Origin: an uncultured Mucispirillum sp.
Lineage (GTDB): Bacteria; Chrysiogenota; Deferribacteres; Deferribacterales; Mucispirillaceae
DNA length: 64,000 nucleotides
Assembly: GCA_944325215.1 (NCBI GenBank)
Contig: CALUZC010000002.1
Span: 62,001-126,000, forward strand
Direction: 5' to 3'
Shown: piece by piece, positions 35,321-45,328 of the stretch
Numbering within the stretch: the stretch's first letter is position 1
Layout: each line of letters opens with the position of its first letter
The notes under the pieces: generated by a model
Told to the model about the DNA's origin: nothing
Database searches by the model: none
Seen by the model: only the letters and a program-made list of their open reading frames with translations
Position numbers and translations under genes: made by a program

Positions 35321-35704
35321 TTATTTTTCTATTTGGTAATCTTCTGTAATAATACCTTTATCAATAAGTACACATTTCTTACCATGCTCTATCATATATT
35401 CTATGCCTATTTTTTGCATAACTTCTAATGCCTGTAAAAGCCTTCTGCCATGGTTTTCTGTTAAAAAATACTCTACTTTTAAAGGATAGCCGTCATACGT
35501 TTTTTTATCTACAAACCCAAATTCCTGCAATTCTTTTAACTGCTCTAAAAGCATCTTTTGATTTATGCCGTCAATTTCTTTTTCCAATGCAGCTAAAGAA
35601 TAACTACCTTTTCTTAAAAGCCATATAATAATAGGTTTCCATTTACCTTTTATCATATCCTGCACCAATTCCAATGGGCAGGTAAATTCTTCTCTTATTT
35701 TCAT
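35321..35704 (-). CDS. HxlR-family transcriptional regulator
   Basis: Winged-helix DNA-binding protein of 127 residues. The HxlR signature is clear: CPLELVQDMIKGKWKPIII (9-27) with the conserved cysteine at residue 9, then LEKEIDGINQKMLLEQLKEL and a YFLTENHGR wing. HxlR proteins often sense reactive electrophiles or oxidants through this Cys. It follows the Hpt gene by ten bases, so it is probably co-transcribed with the hybrid kinase and could be a two-component-linked or merely a co-expressed regulator. Confidence 0.9.
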   Translation of the reverse strand: MKIREEFTCPLELVQDMIKGKWKPIIIWLLRKGSYSLAALEKEIDGINQKMLLEQLKELQEFGFVDKKTYDGYPLKVEYFLTENHGRRLLQALEVMQKIGIEYMIEHGKKCVLIDKGIITEDYQIEK

Positions 35705-35714
35705 ACAACTACTT

Positions 35715-36047
35715 CTAAGCTATTTTTTTATATTCTTCTGAACCTGCATTAAAGACTGTTTGAAGCTCATCATAAAGTTTGCTATATTTTTCTGTTTCCA
35801 TATTAGCTGCTGCCTTACCTAAAGTAGCTGCTGCCTGCCTGATTTCTTCAAGACGAAGCCTGTATGCTGCTCCATATATATTATGACTGTGGTGAACTAC
35901 TGCCTGACTGTCACCATTTTGGATACATATATCAATTCTTTCCAAATCTTTTGAACAAATTTTAAAAAAATCACCAACAAAACTTTTTAAAAGTTCTGTA
36001 TCATTAATACCTGTTGCTGAAGAAAGTTCTTCCATATCTACTATCAT
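35715..36047 (-). CDS. Histidine phosphotransfer (Hpt) domain protein
   Basis: Free-standing phosphotransfer module of 110 residues, a four-helix bundle. The phospho-acceptor is His55 in SHNIYGAA, which matches the HxxKG pattern with Tyr in place of Lys. It lies 14 bases behind the hybrid kinase gene and presumably takes the phosphate from its receiver domain. The final response regulator of the relay is not encoded here. Confidence 0.88.
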   Translation of the reverse strand: MIVDMEELSSATGINDTELLKSFVGDFFKICSKDLERIDICIQNGDSQAVVHHSHNIYGAAYRLRLEEIRQAAATLGKAAANMETEKYSKLYDELQTVFNAGSEEYKKIA

Positions 36048-36061
36048 TGAATGCCTCCATC

Positions 36062-39000
36062 TTACAGACTTTTTGCACCAAACTCCAGTAAAATATTTTT
36101 AAGTTTATCAAAATTAATTGGCTTTGCTACATAATCATTCATGCCATTTTTAATAAACTTATCTACATCTTCCTTTATAACATTAGCTGTTAAGGCAATA
36201 ATAGGTATATTTATACCCATCTCCCTAATCTTTAAAGTTGCAGTAACCCCGTCCATAACAGGCATATTAATATCCATGAAAATAATATTAAAATTACTGC
36301 TGTCTTTTATAATATTTACAGCTTCCTGTCCGTTTGATGCAACAGTTACATTAAAGCCTGCTTTTTCTAAAAAGATAACCAGCAGTTTTTGGTTTACCGG
36401 ATTATCTTCTACCGCTAAGACATGACCATTTAATGCCACTTTACTATCTTTATCGGATAATGTGCCTTCAACTTTAGTTTCATTACCATTTATTTCTGTA
36501 AACATATTTTTAAAACGTGATAATGTTACTGGTTTTAATACTACACATTTTAAATCTTTTTCTTTATCTGCCAATATCTTATATTTACTATGCACCACTG
36601 CTGAATATATGATTTTATCCTTATAAGGCATAGTTTTAAATATTTTAAAAAAAGTATCAATATCCCTTTTTGCATCAATTAAAACTGCATATGTATCCTC
36701 TGTTATTACTGATACATCACCTTCTGCATTTATTACTTCCATATTATATGCTTTTAAATATTTACTTATAACCTGACCACATACACTGTCTGTATTAAAA
36801 ACTATTATCTTCTTATTTTTGTCTACCATAATATCATTAATATGGTTAGCTTTATCTATAATTTTAAAAGATATTTCAAATGTAAATGTTGAGCCTTTAT
36901 TTTCTTCTGTAACAATCTCAAGGGAAGAATTCATCATTTCAAGTATACTTCTTGTAATAGAAAGCCCAAGTCCTGTTCCACCAAATCTTCTTGTAATAGA
37001 TGTATCACCTTGAGCAAAAGGTGAAAATATTTTCTGTTTTGTTTGCTCACTTATTCCTATACCAGTGTCTGTTACAGAAAACTGGATACGCACAAAATTG
37101 TTTTCAATATATACTAATGATATATTAATAAATATTCTGCCTTCATCAGCAGTAAATTTGACAGCATTTGATAAAAGATTTGCTAATATCTGGCGGACTT
37201 TAACTGAATCACCTTGAATTACTTTTGGTATATAAGGGTCTGTAAATACTGCTAAATCAATATTTTTTTCATCTACCCGTGCCATATACATATCTATTAC
37301 AGACTCAACAGTATCTACAAGATTGAAAGATGCCTTTTCTAAATCCATTTTGCCGCTTTCTATTTTAGAAAAATCTAATATATCATTAATAATACCTAAA
37401 AGGCTTTGAGAACTTGATGATATTATTTTAAAATATTCTTTTGCAGTATCGTCCATCTGGCAGTCTTTTAAAAGTTCTAAAAATCCTAATATGCCATTAA
37501 TAGGTGTTCTTATTTCATGGCTCATATTAGCTAAAAACATACTTTTTGCCTTACTTGCATACTCTGCCTCTGCTTTTGCAATATCACGTGCCTGAACCAT
37601 TTCCTGCAACTGTTTTACCATTGCTCTTTCTTTTTCATTGGCTTCTAAAAGCGTTTTTTGTGATTCTACCTTATCATAAATATTTCTGTGCTCACACACT
37701 ACAAGACGAACTTCGCCATGTTTATCTAATATAGGAAAAAAACTTATTAATTCATAAATATTATTCTTTTCATCTATAACTTCATATGATACTTTTATTT
37801 TTTCTTTAAATACTTTTTGGACAAGGCAGTCACTACATGTTTTTATACACCTGCCCATATGATGCTTGTAACAATTTGCAGTCCTGTCAAATGGGTCTGC
37901 TGCATGGCTTAAGTTAGAATATTCCAAAGTAAAATCTTTTTTATAAACAAGCAGTATATTACCTGTGGCATTAATATAATCTGTTAGTATTGTAATAAAT
38001 TCTTCTGATTTATCCTCTGCAGCCTTTAATTCATCTATAGCTGTATATTCTGGTGTTAAATCACTCATAACACAAAGCAGATTTTTTATTTTACCACTAT
38101 TATCTGCAATAGCTGTACTTGATACTGATAAAACAGCCTTTTTGCTGTGTTTTGTTTTAAATTCATATATTCCATTATATATGGTTTCATTTTTATTTAT
38201 ATTAAATGAATTTATAAATTTATTTGGTTCGCTGCATTTAGCCGCAAAATGAGATAAGGATTCTCCAATATACTCATCAATATGACCACCCATTAAATCT
38301 AAAAATTTAATATTTACGTTAGTAATAATCATTTTTTCATTGAATTCTATTATTTGGGAAGAATTATCAACAGCTCTTTTATAGCCTTCAAGCATATTAT
38401 TTAATTGAAGCATGGATTTTCTATTACGTTCTAACATTATAACAATAAAAGCAAAAAGCCATAAAGTTATAGATATTAAAAGCCAAATAAAAAATGCAAT
38501 ATTTTTTATCTGATATAAATATTCATTTGGCATAAGCTCTGTAATATAGCCAAGTTCATTATTACTTATATCATAAATTGGTATAAATACACCCCAGTAT
38601 CTTTTATTCTCCAAATAAACATCTTTAATAAAATATTTACCTTGATTATTTGTATTAGCTACAAAATCAATATTATTTATAATAGTTTTTAAGATTATTT
38701 CTGGAATATAGTAATTAGCACCTGTTATAACTTTATACTTATTTATATCCTGCCCTTCAAGCACCCCTTTATCACTAATTGCTAAATATGAATGTTTAAT
38801 AGCAAAAAGATAAAGCCCTGAATACAGCCTTTCCATATGGTTTACAAAAGAATCTGCAGACATTCCAAACTCAATATATCCATATATCTCATTATTCTTT
38901 TGTAATTTATATGGAATAAGAACTGCAATATCTTTTGAATCTATGGTAAAAAGCCTGCTGTCTTGTGTTGGGTGAATTATATGAAAACTACTGTTGATTG

Positions 39001-39394
39001 ATGATGGATCCAGCTCACCGTTTAAATATCTGCCAATTAATATGCCATTTTTATCATATATTCTTATTAGGTTAATAGTGCCGGGTATGAAATTAACATA
39101 CATATCAAGAAAATCATGATGCAGCGAGCGTATTGCTTCCTGCCTTTTTTCACCGTCAAGGCTGTTTACTTTTTCCATATCATTAATTATCGACTGGTTA
39201 TTATATATTATTTGAAATTTTGATAAAGCATCATTTACAACACTATTATAGATAATCTCTTTTTGGGAAGATATAGTGCTTATTTTAGCATAAACTTCAG
39301 TATCTATTCTTCCACTTAAATCACGTAGAATAGATACTGATACTAATGCTTCTAATACAATAAGAACTACAACTAATACTTTTACATTATTCAT
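36062..39394 (-). CDS. Hybrid sensor histidine kinase with Cys-rich PAS and two receiver domains
   Basis: Membrane kinase of 1110 residues. Order: membrane segment (4-22), periplasmic Cache-like sensor (about 30-295), membrane segment (298-320), a PAS domain (about 335-450), a second PAS (about 465-575) with a cysteine-histidine cluster [16 protein letters not shown] (508-523), HisKA with His626, catalytic domain (about 725-845) with DTGIGIS and GTGLGLS, a degenerate receiver-like domain (about 861-965) and a true receiver with Asp1041. The Cys cluster could bind a metal or FeS centre. It heads an operon with an Hpt protein and an HxlR regulator, giving a His-Asp-His relay. Confidence 0.88.
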   Translation of the reverse strand: MNNVKVLVVVLIVLEALVSVSILRDLSGRIDTEVYAKISTISSQKEIIYNSVVNDALSKFQIIYNNQSIINDMEKVNSLDGEKRQEAIRSLHHDFLDMYVNFIPGTINLIRIYDKNGILIGRYLNGELDPSSINSSFHIIHPTQDSRLFTIDSKDIAVLIPYKLQKNNEIYGYIEFGMSADSFVNHMERLYSGLYLFAIKHSYLAISDKGVLEGQDINKYKVITGANYYIPEIILKTIINNIDFVANTNNQGKYFIKDVYLENKRYWGVFIPIYDISNNELGYITELMPNEYLYQIKNIAFFIWLLISITLWLFAFIVIMLERNRKSMLQLNNMLEGYKRAVDNSSQIIEFNEKMIITNVNIKFLDLMGGHIDEYIGESLSHFAAKCSEPNKFINSFNINKNETIYNGIYEFKTKHSKKAVLSVSSTAIADNSGKIKNLLCVMSDLTPEYTAIDELKAAEDKSEEFITILTDYINATGNILLVYKKDFTLEYSNLSHAADPFDRTANCYKHHMGRCIKTCSDCLVQKVFKEKIKVSYEVIDEKNNIYELISFFPILDKHGEVRLVVCEHRNIYDKVESQKTLLEANEKERAMVKQLQEMVQARDIAKAEAEYASKAKSMFLANMSHEIRTPINGILGFLELLKDCQMDDTAKEYFKIISSSSQSLLGIINDILDFSKIESGKMDLEKASFNLVDTVESVIDMYMARVDEKNIDLAVFTDPYIPKVIQGDSVKVRQILANLLSNAVKFTADEGRIFINISLVYIENNFVRIQFSVTDTGIGISEQTKQKIFSPFAQGDTSITRRFGGTGLGLSITRSILEMMNSSLEIVTEENKGSTFTFEISFKIIDKANHINDIMVDKNKKIIVFNTDSVCGQVISKYLKAYNMEVINAEGDVSVITEDTYAVLIDAKRDIDTFFKIFKTMPYKDKIIYSAVVHSKYKILADKEKDLKCVVLKPVTLSRFKNMFTEINGNETKVEGTLSDKDSKVALNGHVLAVEDNPVNQKLLVIFLEKAGFNVTVASNGQEAVNIIKDSSNFNIIFMDINMPVMDGVTATLKIREMGINIPIIALTANVIKEDVDKFIKNGMNDYVAKPINFDKLKNILLEFGAKSL

Positions 39395-39463
39395 ATTTAC
39401 CTGATAATTTTAATAAACATATAATATATAATAAGAAATAATATGTAAATATTTTTTTAAAGC

Positions 39464-40645
39464 TTACTTGCTGATATTTTCTGAAGGCATTATAATGGCT
39501 ATCATACCCTTAAATACCCATGGAAAAATTACAGCAGAAATCATAGAAGCTAGTAAAACAGCAGATGTTTCCATTTTATTTATTAAGCCCATATCGTAAC
39601 AAATCCTTGAAACTGCCACAAGCATAGTAAGTGGAAAAGAAAGACCTATTGTTACAAGCATAAGCTTTGGTTTTTGAATTGAAGAAAAAAGTAAAAGGAT
39701 TGTTCCTGCCACCTTTGTAATAAATAAAGATGCTATAATAATACTAGCTAAAAAAATAACATCTTTTTGCACAAAATCATTAAATGTTACACGCATTCCA
39801 ACAGAAATAAAAAATATAGGTATAAAAAAACCATATCCTATACCACCTAATTTATCAAGCACACCATCTCTGCCTGCAAAAACAAGGGCAAACATTAAGC
39901 CGCCAACGAAAGCTCCCACTACAAACTCAATTTCAAATATGGCAGCAAATGCTACAAAGGCAAAAAGAATTACAAAATTTGCACGCATACCTGTTTCTGT
40001 TGGATTACCTACTTCTAAAAATATTGACTGCAAATCTGGACGCCACCAAAGCATGACTTTTAAAACTTTCATTATAAAATATATTACAAGAAAAAATACT
40101 GCAATGTATAATATCTGCCTTGCACTGTTTAATGTAATGCCGTATTTTGATATAATGGTTAATACTGTAAGTCCTGCTAATGTTAATATTTCACCAATCA
40201 TAGTAATAATTAAAAGCTTCTGCCCAAAATCTGTTTTTAATAGACCTGTATCCTTTAATACAGGGAATAAAAGCCCTATACCTGATGTAAAGAAAATAAT
40301 AGCAAATGCCCAGGCAAGTTCCAATTTAAATGAAAGATACCATGCCGCTGCAGCAACAGGAATAAATGTTAATAGATATAACCATAATTCATTTTTTGGT
40401 AAAGCCTTAAACCTTTCAAAATCTATTTCAAGACCAGCAAGATACATTAATATTAAAAACCCAAGAGTTGAAAAATATTCTACCATAACAAGCTGACTTT
40501 CACCATATGGAATAAGGGAAGCTATAACAATACCATATATTATTTCCCCTACAGCAGCTGGCAGCATAAGCCTTTTACTTAAAAAAGGCATAAAAAATGC
40601 ACCTAGTGCCATAAGAAATAGAAATAAAGCTTCCTGCTCACTCAT
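39464..40645 (-). CDS. CPA2-family cation/proton antiporter membrane subunit
   Basis: Kef-type monovalent cation-proton antiporter with about twelve membrane helices, 393 residues. It ends after the membrane domain, lacking the usual attached RCK domain, which is encoded by the gene just upstream. The start at 40645 is chosen over 40657 because GAGG lies six bases before it. It overlaps the upstream RCK-Usp gene by eight bases, so the two subunits are translationally coupled. The ion (Na+ or K+) cannot be decided from sequence. Confidence 0.85.
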   Translation of the reverse strand: MSEQEALFLFLMALGAFFMPFLSKRLMLPAAVGEIIYGIVIASLIPYGESQLVMVEYFSTLGFLILMYLAGLEIDFERFKALPKNELWLYLLTFIPVAAAAWYLSFKLELAWAFAIIFFTSGIGLLFPVLKDTGLLKTDFGQKLLIITMIGEILTLAGLTVLTIISKYGITLNSARQILYIAVFFLVIYFIMKVLKVMLWWRPDLQSIFLEVGNPTETGMRANFVILFAFVAFAAIFEIEFVVGAFVGGLMFALVFAGRDGVLDKLGGIGYGFFIPIFFISVGMRVTFNDFVQKDVIFLASIIIASLFITKVAGTILLLFSSIQKPKLMLVTIGLSFPLTMLVAVSRICYDMGLINKMETSAVLLASMISAVIFPWVFKGMIAIIMPSENISK

Positions 40646-42053
40646 TGATATCCTCATCAGGTAAAACTAATACACTATTATTTGTTCTAGCTGCTATTAA
40701 AAAAGAAGTATGAGGATTTAAAAATGAAATTCTATCTTTAGAGTTTGCAGCAAGTATTAATAAACTGTTTGGGCTGTCATCTACCTCTGATAAAATTTTA
40801 TGGACTGGATTACCCTCTAATACAACCAGTGGAATTTTAGTTCGTGTTAAATTTTCATAATCTCTAACATATTTTTTTCTATTTTCAAGTTCTAAGCTGT
40901 CTTTTTGTGTTTTTAATGCACCGGGTGGAATAACATATATACATTTACAACCTAGACCAAAATGGGCAGCTATCTCTGCACCTGTTTCAATAAGCCTTTC
41001 TGGTATATGACCATTTAATGATACTACTACCTCATTATAAGGGGCCTGCCCTCTGCTTATTAAAAATGGGTGACGTGTTTTTTTAAAATAATATTTAAGC
41101 CTGCCATTAAAAAGACCAAAACCTGCACTGCCAGATATGGCTAAAGTTCCTACATCATGCAGATATGCAGCACTTCTAAAATTTTGCAGCGTGCCACCAA
41201 ATTCACACCCAACACCTTCAAAATACCTAACGTCTTCTTTATTATTTATTTTCTTACGTTCTGTATCATACCATAAATATTTTTTTGCTCTTGTATTTAT
41301 AAAAAAATAGTTTATGTCCATAGCATCTTTTTCTACCATGTTGTTGGCAATAACAGCCATAGTCTGTCCATACTGTAATGGAAACTCAGGTTTACCTATC
41401 ATTAATATATTTACAATATTTTCTACAACTTTAGGCTCGCCCACAAGCACAACCCTATCACCTATTTGCATTTTAAAATCACCATCTGGAACCATAAATA
41501 CACCATTTCTATATACGGCTGCTACCTTCCATCTGCTTGGTGCTAAAAAACGCATTTTCCTATCTACTATATGAGAACGCCTGCGAATTATAACTTCTAC
41601 AATCTCACCATTACCAAGCCCAATATTATTAGGACGTGCATAATTTTTTTGTATAATATTTAAAACTGATTCTGAAGCTATTAAAATAGGATTGATTATT
41701 TTTACATCATACTGTTCTAATTCTTCCCGCCTGTCATTTTTATAAAGCATTAAAATAATTGGTATCTGTAAGTTATATACATTTCTTGCTATTCTACATA
41801 TCTCAAGAACAACATCATAATCCTGCAGTGATGAAACAATATGTGATATATCTTCAAAATTTATCTTTTTCCATGTAACAATGCTGGAGGCTTCCCCTTC
41901 TATACCCTCGACATTATTGTATTCCTGTACAACACGCTCTACAAGGCCACTATCGATATCTACAACAACACATGGGCGTTCTTCTGCCACCATTTTTAAA
42001 AGCCTGCGTTGAAAAAATCCAAGACCAAAAAGTAAAACTTTCTTTGTAGACAC
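40638..42053 (-). CDS. RCK (TrkA) - universal-stress-like regulatory protein
   Basis: Cytoplasmic regulator of the coupled antiporter. Residues 1-130 form a Rossmann RCK-N domain (LFGLGFFQRR, then VVDID), about 145-220 an RCK-C/TrkA-C domain (ending QIGDRVVLVGEP), and the last 130 resemble a UspA fold with the PNSLLILAANSKDR strand and loop. The region between carries GSAGFG. Fusion of RCK with a stress-protein-like nucleotide-binding domain would let it read both NAD(H) or ions and ATP or AMP. No promoter motif was identified. Confidence 0.78.
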   Translation of the reverse strand: MSTKKVLLFGLGFFQRRLLKMVAEERPCVVVDIDSGLVERVVQEYNNVEGIEGEASSIVTWKKINFEDISHIVSSLQDYDVVLEICRIARNVYNLQIPIILMLYKNDRREELEQYDVKIINPILIASESVLNIIQKNYARPNNIGLGNGEIVEVIIRRRSHIVDRKMRFLAPSRWKVAAVYRNGVFMVPDGDFKMQIGDRVVLVGEPKVVENIVNILMIGKPEFPLQYGQTMAVIANNMVEKDAMDINYFFINTRAKKYLWYDTERKKINNKEDVRYFEGVGCEFGGTLQNFRSAAYLHDVGTLAISGSAGFGLFNGRLKYYFKKTRHPFLISRGQAPYNEVVVSLNGHIPERLIETGAEIAAHFGLGCKCIYVIPPGALKTQKDSLELENRKKYVRDYENLTRTKIPLVVLEGNPVHKILSEVDDSPNSLLILAANSKDRISFLNPHTSFLIAARTNNSVLVLPDEDINE

Positions 42054-42473
42054 TTATATGCTCCATTTTTAAACTTGCTTCATATTCTAATATGAATATA
42101 TCTATATGTCAATATTACTATTTATTTACTATTTATAGACATATGTTAAGTATTTATAATCATTTTCTATTTTTTATTATTTTTTTAAAAAAATAATAAT
42201 ATTTTTTCTTTTTTTTCATACTTTTCTTATATGAATTTATTTTATTTGAATTTACCTTAAAATATGTTTTTTAGCCATATTTATTACTTACTTTTTATGA
42301 TATTTTTCATTTAATTTTATTTTTTTATATTTTTCCTATTTTTTATATTTTTTATTATTTTTTAATTGTGTATATATTATGTAATTTTTTATGTTTTCTA
42401 TTCATTTTTTTATTCAATTATGTTTCATAAATGCTACTTTGTTTTTATTTTTTCTCTTTTTTTGGGGGTTTTT
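42054..42473. other. T-rich intergenic region before a chemoreceptor gene
   Basis: 420 bases, dominated by T on the plus strand, between divergent genes. An open frame runs through its 3' end from 42366 but is hydrophobic low-complexity sequence and is not used as a start. I see no hairpin, repeat or clear promoter. Confidence 0.6.
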
Positions 42474-44468
42474 ATGTCTATTGGAAAAAAAATTAATATT
42501 TTTATACTTTCCATTGCTTTTTTATGTATTATAAGTAATATATATGCAGTATATTCGAGTTTTTCAGCCAGTGGTTCTGCTGAAGCTTTAGATGCTGAAT
42601 ATATTACTGCTAATACTCTTCTTTCAGATATGAATGTAAGTGTAAGCGCTATTAAAAGTGAGTTTCTAAATTTTGTTACTCATAAAACTAATGAAAGTTT
42701 TGAAAGACTTAAAACTACACTTGCTACTGATTCTATCACTATTTATACTGATTTTATAACGACTCATCAAAAAGATTTAAAACCACTTATTGATGTCTAT
42801 ACAAAATCTCAAGAATCATACAAATCCTATTATCAAGATGCATCTAGTGCCAGCGAAATATTTCTTGGTTTTGTTGATAATGGTAATGACTTTCTTAAAA
42901 TATTAGAAACTAGTAGGAAAACTGTTGATCAAGTTCATAACACAGCTAACCGTAATGCAAATTTCTTTTTAGAACAAGAAATGGATACAAGGCTTTTTTA
43001 TGCAGACTTTCTTAACAGGCTTTCTCGTATGAAAGAGTTTATTAAGACTATTCAAATTTATGCAAATGAAATTTTATCAGGAACATCTACAAATGGACAG
43101 CTATTTAACTTAATTTCTGATAACCTAACCCAGTTAAAAAAAGAAGCAGAATATATCCAGCGTGCATCACGTGTTGAATCTAATAAGAAATTAATGGGTG
43201 AAATACTTGGCTATATTACTCAAATGCAGAAAATTGCAACGGAAGCAGGTCCTGTTTTCCAAACATATGTTAACCATTACACAAATATGGATAATTCAAA
43301 CCAGATTATTATTAATGATATTGTAACTATGACTGCATTGCTAAGTGAAATTATGCGTAGTGAAACAAAAAAAACTATTATAGAACAAAATGCTGCCTTT
43401 ATTATTTCTATTGTATTTGTGATTTTATCTTTTACTTTTGCTATTATCAATATACTTATTCTGAATAAAAGTGTTGTAATCCCTATAAAAACTACTACAA
43501 AAATCATTAGCAGCTTAACACATGGCGATGGTGATTTAACTAAAAGGCTTAATATTAAATCACATGATGAATTAGGGGAATTAGCAGGCTATATAAATAC
43601 TTTTATATCTAATGTTCAAGATATTATTAGGGAAGTAAAAGAATCTACTGATGAAGTTGCAAGTGGAGCTGATCAATTATCAGCTACAATGGAGCAGTTA
43701 TCTACTACATTTGCTTCTCAGGCAAGGCAGCTTTCTGATATGGCTATTAGTATGGATACTATTAAGCAAATATCTCAAGATACTTCTACTTCTTTGAATA
43801 ATAATATGAATATTTTAGAATCAACAGCTATAAAAACACAACAAGGTGCAGAAGCGTTAAATGGTGTTCAAAATAATATGATTAATATTAAAGATGAAAC
43901 AGTATCATTAGCTGATGCTATTGACAGGCTTGCAACAAGCTCATCTCAAATTGGTGAAATATTAAGCGTTATTAATGATATTGCAAACCAAACTAACCTG
44001 CTTGCATTAAATGCAGCTATTGAAGCAGCTCGTGCTGGGGAAGCAGGACGTGGCTTTGCTGTTGTTGCAGATGAGGTTAGAAAACTTGCTGAAAGAACTC
44101 AACATGCTACAAGTGAAATAGAAAATATTATTAATACTCTGCAAAAAGAAACTGAATCAGTATCTTATGAAATGCAGCGTTCTGTTGACAGTGTTCAGCT
44201 TGGTGTTGATAACATAGGCGAAACTAATAGTGGCTTCGTTTCAGTTGTTGATGGTATTCAAGAGCTTAATAGAGATATGCATAATGTTGCAGTTCAAGTT
44301 TCTAACCAGTATGATACTATAGTAAGCACAAACGATAATACTCAAACTATTGTTGCTGGTGTTGAAGAAAGTTCATCGGCAGTTAGTGAAATTGCAAACA
44401 CAGTTGAACATTTACAATCTAGAGCAATCCAACTAAAAGATACAATAAATAGATTTAAAATAGATTAA
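42474..44468 (+). CDS. Methyl-accepting chemotaxis protein
   Basis: Membrane chemoreceptor of 664 residues. A membrane segment (about 7-28) precedes a helical periplasmic sensor (about 30-300), a second membrane segment near 310-335, a HAMP domain, and the signalling domain. The hairpin tip reads [20 protein letters not shown], followed by [14 protein letters not shown]. The start at 42474 is preferred over a frame beginning at 42366: a run of five G lies five bases before it, and the upstream residues are T-run artefacts. It is a single gene ended by a strong terminator. Ligand unknown. Confidence 0.93.
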   Translation: MSIGKKINIFILSIAFLCIISNIYAVYSSFSASGSAEALDAEYITANTLLSDMNVSVSAIKSEFLNFVTHKTNESFERLKTTLATDSITIYTDFITTHQKDLKPLIDVYTKSQESYKSYYQDASSASEIFLGFVDNGNDFLKILETSRKTVDQVHNTANRNANFFLEQEMDTRLFYADFLNRLSRMKEFIKTIQIYANEILSGTSTNGQLFNLISDNLTQLKKEAEYIQRASRVESNKKLMGEILGYITQMQKIATEAGPVFQTYVNHYTNMDNSNQIIINDIVTMTALLSEIMRSETKKTIIEQNAAFIISIVFVILSFTFAIINILILNKSVVIPIKTTTKIISSLTHGDGDLTKRLNIKSHDELGELAGYINTFISNVQDIIREVKESTDEVASGADQLSATMEQLSTTFASQARQLSDMAISMDTIKQISQDTSTSLNNNMNILESTAIKTQQGAEALNGVQNNMINIKDETVSLADAIDRLATSSSQIGEILSVINDIANQTNLLALNAAIEAARAGEAGRGFAVVADEVRKLAERTQHATSEIENIINTLQKETESVSYEMQRSVDSVQLGVDNIGETNSGFVSVVDGIQELNRDMHNVAVQVSNQYDTIVSTNDNTQTIVAGVEESSSAVSEIANTVEHLQSRAIQLKDTINRFKID

Positions 44469-44477
44469 TTTTCTTTC

Positions 44478-44507
44478 ACCCCACATTTAGTATGTGGGGT
44501 TTCTTTT
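44478..44507 (+). terminator. Rho-independent terminator of the chemoreceptor gene
   Basis: Nine-base-pair GC-rich stem (44478-44486 with 44492-44500) followed by a T-rich tail, nine bases after the stop. Confidence 0.9.
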
Positions 44508-44628
44508 TCCTTTTTTAGTTTTCCTTAAATTTAGTTTCATTTAAATTATGTAGTTTTTGTTTTCATATTTTATTTTAGTATTGACTATTATTATATTTAA
44601 CAATATTATTTCTTATATAGGAGGACAT

Positions 44629-45192
44629 ATGAAACATATTAAATTTATTTCAGTATTAGCACTTGTTTGTGCTCTTTCTTTTATTTCTTTTTCAGTAAAT
44701 GCTCAAAGTCTTTACGATCCTAGAAAAGAAAAGAATAAAATTATTGTTAAAATGGAACTTTTAGACAAAAAGAAAAACACATATATTGGTGATATTGTAG
44801 TTACAGAATCACCTTATGGGTTAGTTTTTACTCCATTTTTAAAGGGTAAAATTAGCGAAGGTTTACACGGTTTTCATATACATGTAAACCCAGACTGTGG
44901 CCCTGATGAAAAAGGTGTTTTAGGTATGAAAGCTGGTGGCCACTGGGACCCTGCAAAAACTGGTAAACACTCTTTCCCATGGGATAATAAAGGTCATAAA
45001 GGTGATTTACCTGCACTTTATGTATCATCTAAAGGTGATACTCCAAATCCTGTTCTTGCACCAAAACTTAAAAAATTAAGTGAAATAAAAAACAGGTCTT
45101 TAATGGTTCATATTGGTGGGGATAACCACCATGACCACCCTGCTGCTTTAGGTGGCGGCGGAGCAAGAGTAGCTTGCGGCGTTATTAAATAA
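44629..45192 (+). CDS. sodC: Periplasmic Cu/Zn superoxide dismutase
   Basis: SodC removes superoxide in the periplasm, a useful trait for an organism facing host oxidative bursts. The signal peptide (1-24, ending VNA) is followed by metal-binding histidines in [17 protein letters not shown] (zinc loop) and [13 protein letters not shown], and the protein ends in ARVACGVI, with the disulfide cysteines in place. The start at 44629 is chosen over 44557 because AGGAGG lies just upstream and the signal peptide then begins at residue 1. It is a monocistronic gene with its own terminator. Confidence 0.95.
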   Translation: MKHIKFISVLALVCALSFISFSVNAQSLYDPRKEKNKIIVKMELLDKKKNTYIGDIVVTESPYGLVFTPFLKGKISEGLHGFHIHVNPDCGPDEKGVLGMKAGGHWDPAKTGKHSFPWDNKGHKGDLPALYVSSKGDTPNPVLAPKLKKLSEIKNRSLMVHIGGDNHHDHPAALGGGGARVACGVIK

Positions 45193-45204
45193 TTTATCAT
45201 AACT

Positions 45205-45231
45205 GGGGCAGTTACTCTGCCCCATCTTTTT
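45205..45231 (+). terminator. Rho-independent terminator of sodC
   Basis: Stem GGGGCAG/CTGCCCC (45205-45211 with 45217-45223), 5-base loop, then a T-rich tail. Confidence 0.9.
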
Positions 45232-45328
45232 ATTTCATTACATTTTATATATTTTCTTAAAAATTTACTTGACTATTTTATAAAAAAAAGGCAAAAGAGT
45301 AATTTACTATTAACTTATTTGAGGGCTT

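Noticed and set aside
42366-42473. Longer N-terminus for the chemoreceptor at 42474
   Set aside because: The extra residues come from T-rich non-coding sequence, and a clear ribosome site precedes the internal ATG, whose first membrane segment is normally placed.
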